64,000 bases of DNA. Origin: Paracoccus yeei ATCC BAA-599. GTDB taxonomy: Bacteria > Pseudomonadota > Alphaproteobacteria > Rhodobacterales > Rhodobacteraceae. Position numbers and translations under genes: made by a program. The stretch spans positions 131,210-195,209 of the forward strand of contig NZ_KK211403.1 of the NCBI RefSeq assembly GCF_000622145.1, written 5' to 3'. Within the stretch, counting starts at the first letter, position 1. Every line of letters begins with the position of its first letter. The notes below the pieces were generated by a model, which saw only the letters and a list, made by a program, of their open reading frames with translations, was not told the DNA's origin and made no database searches. This document shows positions 1-7,802 of the stretch, piece by piece.

Positions 1-1671
1 CTGTGGGTGCTGATCCTGGCGCTGTTCGGGGCGGCGGCGGCGGTCTTTGATGCGAACCTGCCGCCGCGACTGCGGGCGCGGGTGCTGGGGGTGCAGGCCT
101 CGATCGGGGTGGCGTTCCTGGGGTTCATCCTGTTCACCTCGAACCCGTTCCTGCGGCTGGACAACCCGCCCTTCGACGGGCGCGACCTGAACCCGCTGCT
201 GCAGGACCCTGGCCTGGCGTTTCATCCGCCCTTTCTTTACCTGGGCTATGTCGGCCTTTCGATGGCCTTCAGCTTTGCCGTCGCCGCCCTGATCGAGGGG
301 CGGGTCGACGCCGCCTGGGCGCGCTGGGTCCGGCCCTGGACGCTGGCCGCCTGGGTGTTTCTGACCATCGGCATCGCGCTGGGGTCCTGGTGGGCCTATT
401 ACGAGCTTGGCTGGGGCGGGTTCTGGTTCTGGGACCCGGTCGAAAACGCCAGCTTCATGCCCTGGCTGATCGCCGCCGCCCTGCTGCATTCCGCCATCGT
501 CGTCGAAAAGCGCGAGGTGCTGAAAAGCTGGACGATCCTGCTGGCGATCATGGCCTTCGGTTTTTCGCTGATCGGCACGTTCATCGTGCGGTCGGGCGTC
601 ATTACCTCGGTCCACAGCTTTGCCAGCGACCCCGAACGCGGCGTCTTCATCCTGGCGATCCTGGGCGTCTTCGTCGGCGGGGCGCTTGTCCTTTACGCGA
701 TGCGCGCCGGTGCGATGCAGGCGCGCGGGGCCTTTTCGCCGATCTCGCGCGAGGGGGCGCTGGTCCTGAACAACATCCTGCTGGCGGTCTCGGCCTTCGT
801 GGTCTTCATCGGCACGATGTGGCCGCTGATCGCCGAGATGCTGTGGGATCGAAAGCTTTCGGTTGGCGCCCCGTTCTTCGAAAAGGCGTTCACGCCCTTC
901 ATGGTGGTGCTGGCGCTGGTCCTGCCGCTGGGCGCGATCATCCCGTGGAAGCGGGGAAAGCTGTCCCGCGTCCTGGCGCCGCTGCGGGGCGCGCTGGCCT
1001 GCGCCTGCGCCGTCATGGTGCTGGTCTTTGCCGTGTCGACCGGCCACTCCGCCTTGGCGGTGATCGGTGCGGGGCTGGGATCCTGGCTGATCGCGGGCTC
1101 GGCCACCGACCTGTGGCTGCGCACGGGCAACTCGGGCCTGTCGCGCCTGGCCCGTCTGCCGCGCGCGGACTGGGGCAAGGCGGTCGCCCACGCCGGTCTG
1201 GGCGTGACCTTCATCGGGGTGGGCCTGCTGATGGCCTGGCAGGTCGAGGATATCCGCGTGGCCCGGATCGGCGAGCCTTTTGAGGTCGCTGGCTACCGCA
1301 TCACGCTGGAGAAGGTCGAGGAGCGGCCCGGCCCGAACTATGACGCGACCGTCGCCACCATGCGCGTCAGCCGCGACGGGCACGAGGTCGCGCTGCTGCA
1401 CCCCGAAAAGCGGGTCTATCCGGTCCAGGCCATGCCCACGACCGAGGCGGCGATCCAGAACGGGCTGTTCCGCGACCTGTATCTGGTGATCGGCGATCCG
1501 CAGCAGGGCGGCGGCTGGGCCGTGCGCAGCTATATCAAGCCCTTCGCCAGCTGGATCTGGCTGGGCTGCGGGCTGATGGCGCTAGGGGGGCTGATCAGCC
1601 TGTCCGACCGGCGCTATCGCGTGGCGGCCGGTGCGCGCAAGGCGCCCGCGCTGGCCCAACCGGCCGAGTGA
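1..1671 (+). CDS. ccmF: Cytochrome c maturation haem lyase CcmF (5' truncated by window edge)
   Basis: CcmF is the integral membrane subunit of the cytochrome c haem lyase. It takes haem from CcmE and, with CcmH/CcmI, attaches it to CXXCH sites of apocytochromes on the periplasmic side. The frame is open from base 1, beginning with codons for LWVLIL, so the start and roughly the first 90-100 residues lie upstream; 556 residues remain. The WWD-type haem-handling segment 'WGGFWFWDPVENASFMPW' sits near fragment residue 140. Family-conserved histidines are visible in FHPPFLYLGY and TSVHSFASD. Many hydrophobic segments alternate with short loops, and a soluble stretch precedes the last membrane helix, as in the family. 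The stop is followed after 4 bases by the ccmH start, so the two are one operon. Confidence 0.96.
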   Translation: MWVLILALFGAAAAVFDANLPPRLRARVLGVQASIGVAFLGFILFTSNPFLRLDNPPFDGRDLNPLLQDPGLAFHPPFLYLGYVGLSMAFSFAVAALIEGRVDAAWARWVRPWTLAAWVFLTIGIALGSWWAYYELGWGGFWFWDPVENASFMPWLIAAALLHSAIVVEKREVLKSWTILLAIMAFGFSLIGTFIVRSGVITSVHSFASDPERGVFILAILGVFVGGALVLYAMRAGAMQARGAFSPISREGALVLNNILLAVSAFVVFIGTMWPLIAEMLWDRKLSVGAPFFEKAFTPFMVVLALVLPLGAIIPWKRGKLSRVLAPLRGALACACAVMVLVFAVSTGHSALAVIGAGLGSWLIAGSATDLWLRTGNSGLSRLARLPRADWGKAVAHAGLGVTFIGVGLLMAWQVEDIRVARIGEPFEVAGYRITLEKVEERPGPNYDATVATMRVSRDGHEVALLHPEKRVYPVQAMPTTEAAIQNGLFRDLYLVIGDPQQGGGWAVRSYIKPFASWIWLGCGLMALGGLISLSDRRYRVAAGARKAPALAQPAE

Positions 1672-1675
1672 TCCG

Positions 1676-2128
1676 ATGCGGCTGATCCTGCTTTGCCTGA
1701 TGCTGGTCCTGGGTGGCCCCGCCCTTGCGGTCCAGCCCGACGAGGTGCTGTCCGACCCTGCGCTCGAGGCGCGGGCTCGCGACATCTCGCGCGTGCTGCG
1801 CTGTCCGGTCTGCCAGGGCGAGACGATCGACGAATCCAATGCGCCGATCAGCCGCGACCTGCGGCTTTACCTGCGCGAGCGGCTGGTTGCGGGCGACAGC
1901 GATGCGCAGGCGATCCAGGCGGTCACCGACCGTTTTGGCGAATACGTCCTGTTCCAGCCGCCGGCCCGGGGGTGGAACTGGCTGCTGTATCTGGCCGGGC
2001 CGGTGATGGCGCTGCTGGCCCTGCTGATCGGCTGGCGCTTCGTCGCGGCGCGCGGCCGCGCCGAGCCCGAGGGCGAGGGCCTGACCCCCGAGGAAAAGGC
2101 CCGGCTGGACCGGATCATGCGCGACTGA
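1676..2128 (+). CDS. ccmH: Cytochrome c maturation thiol-disulfide protein CcmH
   Basis: CcmH keeps the cysteines of apocytochrome c reduced and presents the protein to CcmF. The 150-residue product begins with a hydrophobic signal or anchor (MRLILLCLMLVLGG), followed by the redox motif LRCPVCQGETI at about residues 41-51, whose two cysteines are the active pair. A second membrane helix (LLYLAGPVMALLALLIGW) follows near residue 105 and ends in a short charged cytoplasmic tail. The ATG at 1676 is chosen because it gives the signal sequence directly and lies 4 bases after the ccmF stop. Upstream in-frame starts would lie within ccmF. The length is typical for the short alphaproteobacterial CcmH (CycL) form. 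Confidence 0.95.
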   Translation: MRLILLCLMLVLGGPALAVQPDEVLSDPALEARARDISRVLRCPVCQGETIDESNAPISRDLRLYLRERLVAGDSDAQAIQAVTDRFGEYVLFQPPARGWNWLLYLAGPVMALLALLIGWRFVAARGRAEPEGEGLTPEEKARLDRIMRD

Positions 2129-2191
2129 CGCGAGGTCCGGCTTTTCCGACCCCGCGCCGCGCGGCAGGATGGCGCCAAACGGGGAGAAACC

Positions 2192-2962
2192 ATGGATCAT
2201 CAAAGCATTCTTGTCAGCCATCAGGCCGGCGTGACCCAGATCGCACTGAACCGGCCGCAGGTGATGAACGCGCTGAACCGGACCATGCGGGCCGAGATCA
2301 CGGCCGCGCTGACCGATCTGCCGGCCGGCACGCGCTGCGTGGTCCTGACCGGGACGGGGCGCGCCTTCTGTTCGGGGCAGGACCTGACCGACGCCTCGGC
2401 CGGGCTGGATGTCGAACGCGTCCTGCGCGAGGAATACGAGCCGATGCTGGCCGCGATCACCGGCGCGCCGGTGCCGGTCATCGCCGCGGTCAACGGGGTC
2501 GCCGCGGGAGCAGGGGCGAACCTTGCGCTGGCCGCCGACCTGGTCATCGCCGCCGAAAGCGCCAGGTTCGTGCAGGCCTTCAGCCGGATCGGCCTGATCC
2601 CCGATGCCGGCGGCACCTTTTTCGTCCCCCGCGCGGCAGGGCTGGCGCGGGCCATGGGCATGATGCTGCTGGCCGAGCCCGTCGCCGCCCGGCAGGCCGC
2701 CGACTGGGGCATGATCTGGGAAGCCGTGCCAGACGATGCGTTCCAGGACCGCGTGCAGTCCCGGGCGCAGGCGCTGGCGCAGGGTCCGACCCGGGCCTAC
2801 CTGGCGATCCGGCAGGCTTTGCTGGCCTCGGGAGGGAACGGACTGGCGGATCAGCTTGCGCTGGAGGCAGGATTGCAGGGGCAGATGGGCCAGACCTCGG
2901 ATTTCGCCGAAGGGGTGGCCGCCTTTCTGGAAAAGCGGCCCGCGCAGTTTTCGGGGGACTAG
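2192..2962 (+). CDS. paaG: Enoyl-CoA hydratase/isomerase, PaaG-like
   Basis: This 256-residue crotonase-superfamily protein most resembles PaaG, the isomerase that converts ring-1,2-epoxyphenylacetyl-CoA to the oxepin in phenylacetate degradation. The oxyanion-hole segment RAFCSGQDL lies near residue 70 and NGVAAGAGANLALAAD near 105. The Asp of IPDAGGTFFVPR, near residue 137, is the residue PaaG uses in place of the hydratase Glu pair. The C-terminal ending EGVAAFLEKRPAQF is typical of the family. A clear GGGAGAAA-type ribosome site precedes the ATG. No other paa gene is nearby, so the substrate in this organism is inferred from sequence type only; a general acyl-CoA isomerase or hydratase is the alternative. 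Confidence 0.85.
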   Translation: MDHQSILVSHQAGVTQIALNRPQVMNALNRTMRAEITAALTDLPAGTRCVVLTGTGRAFCSGQDLTDASAGLDVERVLREEYEPMLAAITGAPVPVIAAVNGVAAGAGANLALAADLVIAAESARFVQAFSRIGLIPDAGGTFFVPRAAGLARAMGMMLLAEPVAARQAADWGMIWEAVPDDAFQDRVQSRAQALAQGPTRAYLAIRQALLASGGNGLADQLALEAGLQGQMGQTSDFAEGVAAFLEKRPAQFSGD

Positions 2963-2965
2963 CGC

Positions 2966-3649
2966 CTAGGCGATTCGCGCGAAGCGGGGCTGGGGGGTGC
3001 GGTTGTCAAAGAACGGCACCGTCTCGGGCATCGTCAGGGGGCCGTCCTGGACAGCCAGCGCAGCGATTTCGGCCAGCACCACCTCGGTGATGAAGGGCAG
3101 GTCCAGGGCGCGCGCCTGGGTCAGCGGCACCCAGTGCAGGTGCGAAAGCTCATCGCAGGCGGCAGAGAAGTCGTTGCGATCCCCGTGCAGCCGATCCGCG
3201 TCCAGAAGCAGGAAGCGCGCGTCGAACCGGCGCGTGCGGCCCGGGGGCGTGATCGCGCGGAACAGATAGATCAACGCGGCGGGATCGGGGGCCAGCCCCG
3301 CCCGGGCGTAATGGTCCCAGCCTTGCGGGGCGGGGCCCGGCGTGCCGGTCATCAGGCCGGTTTCCTCGGCCAGTTCGCGCAGGGCGGCGGCGGCCAATGC
3401 CTCGGGGGTGATGGGCGCGCCGTCGCGCGGCTCGGCCGCAAGCAGGCGGCGGGTGCGCGCGTCAAGCGGCATCGCAAAGCGAACCCCGGCGTCTTCGGGA
3501 TCGACCGCGCCACCGGGAAAGACGTATTTCGACGGCATGAAGGCCGCCTGCGCCCCGCGCTGGCCCATCAGCACGCTGGGCCCGCCGGCCGCGTTCCGGT
3601 CCAGCACGATCACGGTGGCCGCGTCGCGGATGGGCATGGGGTCGGTCAT
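2966..3649 (-). CDS. NUDIX hydrolase (long-loop type)
   Basis: A 227-residue NUDIX-fold hydrolase, expected to cleave a nucleoside diphosphate linked to another group X. The N-terminal strand DAATVIVLDR is followed by YVFPGGAVDPEDAG. The NUDIX box proper appears as RELAEETG at about residues 89-96, separated from the GG by an insertion of about 40 residues. That layout matches the NUDT8/NUDT19-like branch, whose studied members act on CoA or acyl-CoA, rather than MutT. The ATG at 3649 overlaps the stop of the upstream DUF983 gene (ATGA), so the two are translationally coupled. The stop lies 3 bases from the convergent paaG-like stop. The substrate is not predictable from sequence. Confidence 0.88.
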   Translation of the reverse strand: MTDPMPIRDAATVIVLDRNAAGGPSVLMGQRGAQAAFMPSKYVFPGGAVDPEDAGVRFAMPLDARTRRLLAAEPRDGAPITPEALAAAALRELAEETGLMTGTPGPAPQGWDHYARAGLAPDPAALIYLFRAITPPGRTRRFDARFLLLDADRLHGDRNDFSAACDELSHLHWVPLTQARALDLPFITEVVLAEIAALAVQDGPLTMPETVPFFDNRTPQPRFARIA

Positions 3650-4077
3650 GCGGCGCCGGCCTGCTTCGTCCGGGCGGCCGCTTGCGCATCCGCACCGAAG
3701 CCGTGCATGCGCCGCGCCCACTGAAAGCCCACGAACCCGCCCTTGATCAGCGGCAACAGCAGCAGCGACAGCACCACGGCCCCGATTCCGAAGCCCAGCA
3801 GCAGCGCCGCAGCCGAGGGACGCCAGGCGACAAAGATCGCCAGCATCAGCGGCGCGCCCAGGTGCGACACCAGAAGGATCGTCAGATAGGCTGGCCCGTC
3901 GTCGGCGCGCTGGTGCGACAGGTCCTGCCCGCAATCGTCGCAATGATCGCGGATCTTCAGGTAGCCGTCGAACAGGGGGCCTTCGCCGCAGGCCGGGCAA
4001 CGCCGCATCGCGCCGCGCAGCATCGCCTGTTTCAAGGGCCGCTCGGGCAGGGCGGCGTTGTCCTGGGACCCGGACAT
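3646..4077 (-). CDS. DUF983 zinc-ribbon membrane protein
   Basis: This 143-residue protein of unknown function matches the DUF983 family common in alphaproteobacteria. It has a four-cysteine zinc-ribbon-like module, CPACGEGPLF near residue 27 and CDDCGQDL near residue 46. Two hydrophobic helices follow (around 65-85 and 90-112), then a basic tail (WARRMHG). It is therefore an inner-membrane protein with a cytoplasmic metal-binding head. It overlaps the NUDIX gene by 4 bases, so the pair probably forms one transcription unit. No function can be assigned. Confidence 0.85.
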   Translation of the reverse strand: MSGSQDNAALPERPLKQAMLRGAMRRCPACGEGPLFDGYLKIRDHCDDCGQDLSHQRADDGPAYLTILLVSHLGAPLMLAIFVAWRPSAAALLLGFGIGAVVLSLLLLPLIKGGFVGFQWARRMHGFGADAQAAARTKQAGAA

Positions 4078-4155
4078 GAGCAGTTTCCTTTTGCCTGACC
4101 CCGCAAGGATAGGGAACGGCGCGGCAAATGGAAAGCCGGCCCAAGGTCTCGGTTT

Positions 4156-5553
4156 TCAGGCGGCTATGGCGGGCGTCGCCAGCACGATGCGGTTGCGCCC
4201 CGAGGACTTGGCCGTCAGCAGCGCCCGGTCGGCCCGGGCCAGCAGCAGCTCCGGGTCCAGCCTGCGCATCCCGCCCTGCGCGCCATCGGCCAGCGCGATC
4301 CCGGCCGAAATCGTCACCGACAGTTCGGGGGCGGCACATTCCGGGGGCAGGGGAACGGGGCGCTCCATCACGCTGCGGCGCAGGCTTTCGGCGATCAGCC
4401 GGGCGTCGCGCGCCTGGCAGCCGGGCAGGACGACCAGGAACTCCTCTCCGCCCAGGCGGGCCAGAAGGGCGCTGTCGGGCAGGCTGGCCGCAAGGCGGCG
4501 CGAGATGGTGGCGAGCACCGCATCGCCGGCGGCATGGCCGTGCACGTCGTTGACCTGCTTGAAGCGGTCCAGGTCCAGGACCATGACGGCAAGACGCCCG
4601 CCCTCGCGCTCGGCTTCGTCGAAAAGTTCGGCCAGCCGGGGCAGGGCGAAGCGGCGGTTGTGCAGCCCGGTCAGCGGGTCGGTCATGGCAAGCTGGACGT
4701 TGCGCTGGGTTTCCTCGCGCCGGCGGTCGGCTTCCTGCTTGCGCGCGAGCTGGGATTCAAGGCGAAAGGCGGCTTCGGTCGCGCCGGTCTGGGTGGTCAG
4801 GCCGGCGGGCAGCACGTCGCCCGCCCCCAGGTCCAGCGCCACGGCCGTCATCTCGGCGCGTTCCGGACGCAGCACGATCACGAAGCCCGCATCGCGCGAC
4901 AGGGGACGCGAGCGCAGTTCCGACAGCAGCCGCAGCCCGTCGCCCGGTTGGTGGATGTCGGCGGCAATGACGTAAAGCGCGGGGACGCGGCCGCGCGCCG
5001 CCTCGGCCAGCGCGCGTTCGGGGTCGGACACGCCAATGGCGAAGTTGACGCGGCCTTGCAACGCGTGCCGCCAGCCCAGCGCGGTGGCGGGCTGGTCGGC
5101 GACGAACAGGGCGCGCGGGCGGGGATCGTGCAGGAAGCCGCGCGAGTCCTCGGCCAGGCCGGTCTGGTGGATGTGATCGAGCATTCCGTCGTGGCGCATC
5201 AGCCCACGGATGCGCGCCAGCAGCGTCAGGTCGTCGCTGAAGGCGTCGATCAGCGCCGAGGCCCCGGCCCTGAGCGCCGCAATCCGGTCCGCGCCATGCG
5301 CCTGGACCAGCACCGGCAGGTCGGCCCCGCCCGGTGCCGCCCGCAGCGCGGCGCAAAGCTCGGCCCCCGTCATGTCGGGCAGGCTGGCGCCGATCAGCAC
5401 GATCTGGGGATGGGCCAGTGCCGCGGTCCGCAGCGCCTCGGCCCCCGAGCCAGCGGCCAACACCTCGTAGCAGGCCGAGGTCAGCCGCACCTTCATGGTG
5501 ATGCGGTTGGTCGGCACGCCGTCCACGACAAGAATGCGCCCCGCCATATTCAT
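4156..5553 (-). CDS. pleD: PleD-like diguanylate cyclase with degenerate receiver domain
   Basis: A 465-residue protein with the PleD layout: receiver domain (about 1-120), second receiver-like domain (about 148-270), and a GGDEF cyclase (about 290-455) that makes cyclic di-GMP. The cyclase looks active: DLDRFKQVND is present and the signature is LGGEEF near residue 367. The first receiver is unusual. It starts ILVVDGVPTNR, with Gly12 where an acidic residue is expected. The phosphoacceptor position is Gly55 (IVLIGASLPD), and the conserved Lys is replaced (LIDAF near 101-105). The RxxD inhibitory site, five residues before GGEEF, reads PDSA. Phosphorylation and product inhibition therefore look lost. 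In other species PleD acts in cell-cycle polarity; here it lies 8 kb from ctrA. Confidence 0.85.
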   Translation of the reverse strand: MNMAGRILVVDGVPTNRITMKVRLTSACYEVLAAGSGAEALRTAALAHPQIVLIGASLPDMTGAELCAALRAAPGGADLPVLVQAHGADRIAALRAGASALIDAFSDDLTLLARIRGLMRHDGMLDHIHQTGLAEDSRGFLHDPRPRALFVADQPATALGWRHALQGRVNFAIGVSDPERALAEAARGRVPALYVIAADIHQPGDGLRLLSELRSRPLSRDAGFVIVLRPERAEMTAVALDLGAGDVLPAGLTTQTGATEAAFRLESQLARKQEADRRREETQRNVQLAMTDPLTGLHNRRFALPRLAELFDEAEREGGRLAVMVLDLDRFKQVNDVHGHAAGDAVLATISRRLAASLPDSALLARLGGEEFLVVLPGCQARDARLIAESLRRSVMERPVPLPPECAAPELSVTISAGIALADGAQGGMRRLDPELLLARADRALLTAKSSGRNRIVLATPAIAA

Positions 5554-5655
5554 CCGCCTGCTTTACACCTGCTGCCCTTGCGGCCATCCTGCGCCGCAAA
5601 TGGTTAAAAAAGCGTTTCCGGGATCGCGTCCCGGGTCACGAGATTGCGAGATGAG

Positions 5656-5925
5656 ATGACTTTGGCCGAAGCCCGCGACATCGCGGATGCCGCATTCCAG
5701 CACATCGCCGCCGAACCCGAGCTGGTATCCGAACTGCTGACGCAGTCGGGCACGGACGTGGCCGGCCTGCGCGCCATGGCAGGCCGGCCCGAATTCGCCC
5801 AGTTCGTGCTGGATTTCCTGCTGGAGCAGGACCAGCGCGTGCTGGATTTCGCGGCGGGCGCGGGCATCGCCCCGCAACGCGTCGTGATGGCGCGCGCGAC
5901 GCTGGGCGGGGGCGATCCCTGGTGA
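5656..5925 (+). CDS. DUF3572 family protein
   Basis: A small acidic protein of 89 residues with no cysteine, signal or membrane helix, matching the DUF3572 family of alphaproteobacteria; its function is unknown. It is predicted to be wholly alpha-helical (AEARDIADAAFQHIAAEPE, then two further helices). The ATG at 5656 is chosen; an earlier ATG at 5651 is out of frame. The gene is divergent from pleD, with about 100 bases between them that contain a CCGGGA/TCCCGG hairpin (5618-5634). Its stop lies 7 bases from the convergent aminotransferase stop. Confidence 0.82.
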   Translation: MTLAEARDIADAAFQHIAAEPELVSELLTQSGTDVAGLRAMAGRPEFAQFVLDFLLEQDQRVLDFAAGAGIAPQRVVMARATLGGGDPW

Positions 5926-5932
5926 AAGGCGC

Positions 5933-7294
5933 TCAGGCCACTTCGGCAAAGACCTTGTCGAGCGCCTGATCCAGCTTCTCGAACATCTCGTCCATCTGCG
6001 CCTCGGTCAGGATGAAGGGCGGGCACAGCACCACGGACTGACCCAGCGGCCGGCAGATCAACCCGATGTCGGTGCAGGTGTTGGCGATGCGTTCGCTGAC
6101 CGAAAGGGTGCCGTCGAAGGGCGTCTTGGTCGCCTTGTCCTTGACCGCCTCCAGCGCCCACATGAAGCCCACGCCGCGATATTCGCCGATGTTGGGCTTT
6201 TCGGCCAGGCGCTTCAGCCCTTCCTCGAAGCGGGGGGCAAGGCGGCGGACGTTGTCGGCCAGCCCTTCGTTCATCACCACGTCGATGGCCTTCAGCGCGA
6301 TGGCGCAGCCGACCGGATGGCCCGAGGCCGTGAAGCCGTGCGGGAACTCCTCGATCGCCTCGACGGCGGCGCCGACCCGCGCGGCCAGGTTCGGTCCCAG
6401 GATCACCGCGCCCATGGGGAACAGGCCCGCCGTCAGGTTCTTGGACGAAATGATCGCATCGGGCGTGAAGTCATAGGTTTCGCAGCCCCAGGTATTGCCG
6501 GTGCGGCCAAAGCCCGTGATGACCTCGTCCGAGATCACCGGGATGTCGTATTTCCGCAGGATCGGCAGCATCGCCTGGAAATAGCCCTGCGCCGGGGGGA
6601 TGACCCCGCCCGCGCCCTGCACCGGCTCGGCGAAGAAGCCGGCGATGGTGTCGGCGCCCTCGCGCTGGATCGTGTCCTCAAGCTCGCGCGCGAGGCGCTG
6701 GACGAACTGCTCCTCGGTTTCGCCGTCCTCGCCAAAGCGCCAGTAATGCGGGCAAGTCAGGTGGATGAAGCCCGGCAGCGGCAGGCCGAACACGCTGTTG
6801 TAGGGCTTGCCGGTCATGCTGGCGGAAACGGCGGTGACGCCATGATAGGCGTTCCAGCGGGTCAGGATCTTGCGCCGCTCGGGCTTGCCTTCGGCGGCGT
6901 GCAGGAACCACAGCATCTTGACCATGGTGTCGTTCGCCTCGGAGCCGGAGTTGGTGTAGAACACCTTGCCCGAGGCGAAGGGCGAGACCTGGACCAGCTT
7001 TTCCGACAGCATCACCGTCTGGTCTGACATGCGCCCGAAGAAGGCGTGATAGCCCGGAAAGCGGTCGTACTGGGCTTTGGCGGCCTCGATCAGGCCCTTG
7101 TGGTCAAAGCCCGCGACCATGTTCCACAGGCCCGAGTTCGCATCCAGATAGCGTTTTCCGTCGGTGTCGACGACATAGGGCCCCTCGCCATGCGTCAGCA
7201 CGACCGTGCCGCGCTGGTGGACCGAGGGCATGTCGGTGAAGCCGTAAAGCGAATACTCCTTGGCGCGGGCGTCCCAGCTTTGGGGTGTGTTCAT
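5933..7294 (-). CDS. Class III omega-aminotransferase (PLP)
   Basis: This 453-residue PLP-dependent class III aminotransferase moves amino groups between amines or omega-amino acids and oxo-acids such as pyruvate. Landmarks are the phosphate-binding TNSGSEAND near residue 118, SDEVITGFGRTG near 260, and the Schiff-base lysine in ISSKNLTAG near 288. From memory the sequence is very close to the characterised omega-transaminase of Paracoccus denitrificans, known for broad amine and beta-amino-acid use; I could not verify this. The start is the ATG at 7294, preceded by an excellent AAGGAG at 7 bases spacing; an ATG 30 bases further upstream lacks a ribosome site. The gene is monocistronic, and its substrate in the cell is unknown. 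Confidence 0.93.
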   Translation of the reverse strand: MNTPQSWDARAKEYSLYGFTDMPSVHQRGTVVLTHGEGPYVVDTDGKRYLDANSGLWNMVAGFDHKGLIEAAKAQYDRFPGYHAFFGRMSDQTVMLSEKLVQVSPFASGKVFYTNSGSEANDTMVKMLWFLHAAEGKPERRKILTRWNAYHGVTAVSASMTGKPYNSVFGLPLPGFIHLTCPHYWRFGEDGETEEQFVQRLARELEDTIQREGADTIAGFFAEPVQGAGGVIPPAQGYFQAMLPILRKYDIPVISDEVITGFGRTGNTWGCETYDFTPDAIISSKNLTAGLFPMGAVILGPNLAARVGAAVEAIEEFPHGFTASGHPVGCAIALKAIDVVMNEGLADNVRRLAPRFEEGLKRLAEKPNIGEYRGVGFMWALEAVKDKATKTPFDGTLSVSERIANTCTDIGLICRPLGQSVVLCPPFILTEAQMDEMFEKLDQALDKVFAEVA

Positions 7295-7440
7295 GACAGG
7301 CTCCTTAAGCGGTTGTTGCGGCAAGGCTAGCCGGGCGCAACAAGGCGTTCAATGGGGCGCGGGGCGCGCGCCGGCGATCTGCCCGGCGGCACAGGCAGGC
7401 TGGCGCGCGGGCAGGGCGCGAAACGGCAGTTCGCCGGACC

Positions 7441-7728
7441 TCAGCGCTTGCGCACGAATTCGGTGCGCAGCACCAGCCCCTTGATCGTGTCGTGGCGGCA
7501 GTCGATTTCCTCGGGGTTGTCGGTCAGCCGGATCGAGCGGATCACCGTGCCCTGTTTCAGCGTCTGGCCCGCGCCCTTGACCTTCAGGTCCTTGACCAGG
7601 ACGACCTGGTCGCCGTCGGCCAGTTCGTTACCGGCGGCGTCGCGCACCACCGTTGTCTTGCGCGCCGCGATCTCGCTGGCGGGCAGCCATTCGCCGCTTT
7701 CCTCGTCATAGACGTATTCGTCGCTCAT
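7441..7728 (-). CDS. PhnA/YjdM-like protein (C-terminal domain only)
   Basis: A 95-residue protein whose C-terminal 65 residues match the PhnA domain (GNELADGDQVVLVKDLKVKG, then IDCRHDTIKGLVLRTEFVRK). The family is named after the E. coli phn region, but no phosphonate role has been shown for the YjdM type. The N-terminal zinc ribbon of full-length YjdM is missing and is replaced by an acidic stretch (MSDEYVYDEESGEWLPASE). It is divergent from miaB with 74 bases between the starts. It is probably cytoplasmic; the function is unknown. Confidence 0.8.
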   Translation of the reverse strand: MSDEYVYDEESGEWLPASEIAARKTTVVRDAAGNELADGDQVVLVKDLKVKGAGQTLKQGTVIRSIRLTDNPEEIDCRHDTIKGLVLRTEFVRKR

Positions 7729-7748
7729 CGGGCATCCTTGTCGTGGCT

Positions 7749-7776
7749 TTGCAAATCCTGGGCTTTCCTGTATCAG
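7749..7776 (+). promoter_or_regulatory. Candidate miaB promoter
   Basis: TTGCAA (7749-7754), 16 bases, then TATCAG (7771-7776), 26 bases before the miaB ATG. The elements and spacing resemble sigma-70 promoters. This was found by eye and is not proven. Confidence 0.4.
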
Positions 7777-7802
7777 CAGCGCAACCTCAAGGACAGCGCG
7801 GC

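Noticed and set aside
390..1283. Long open frame on the plus strand within ccmF
   Set aside because: It lies in another frame of a clear ccmF, is rich in Arg, Gly and Ala as expected for a high-GC shadow frame, and shows no family motif.
5605..5621. Possible CtrA box near pleD (TTAA, seven bases, TTTC)
   Set aside because: The second half differs from TTAA at two positions, so it is not better than chance in an AT-rich spot.
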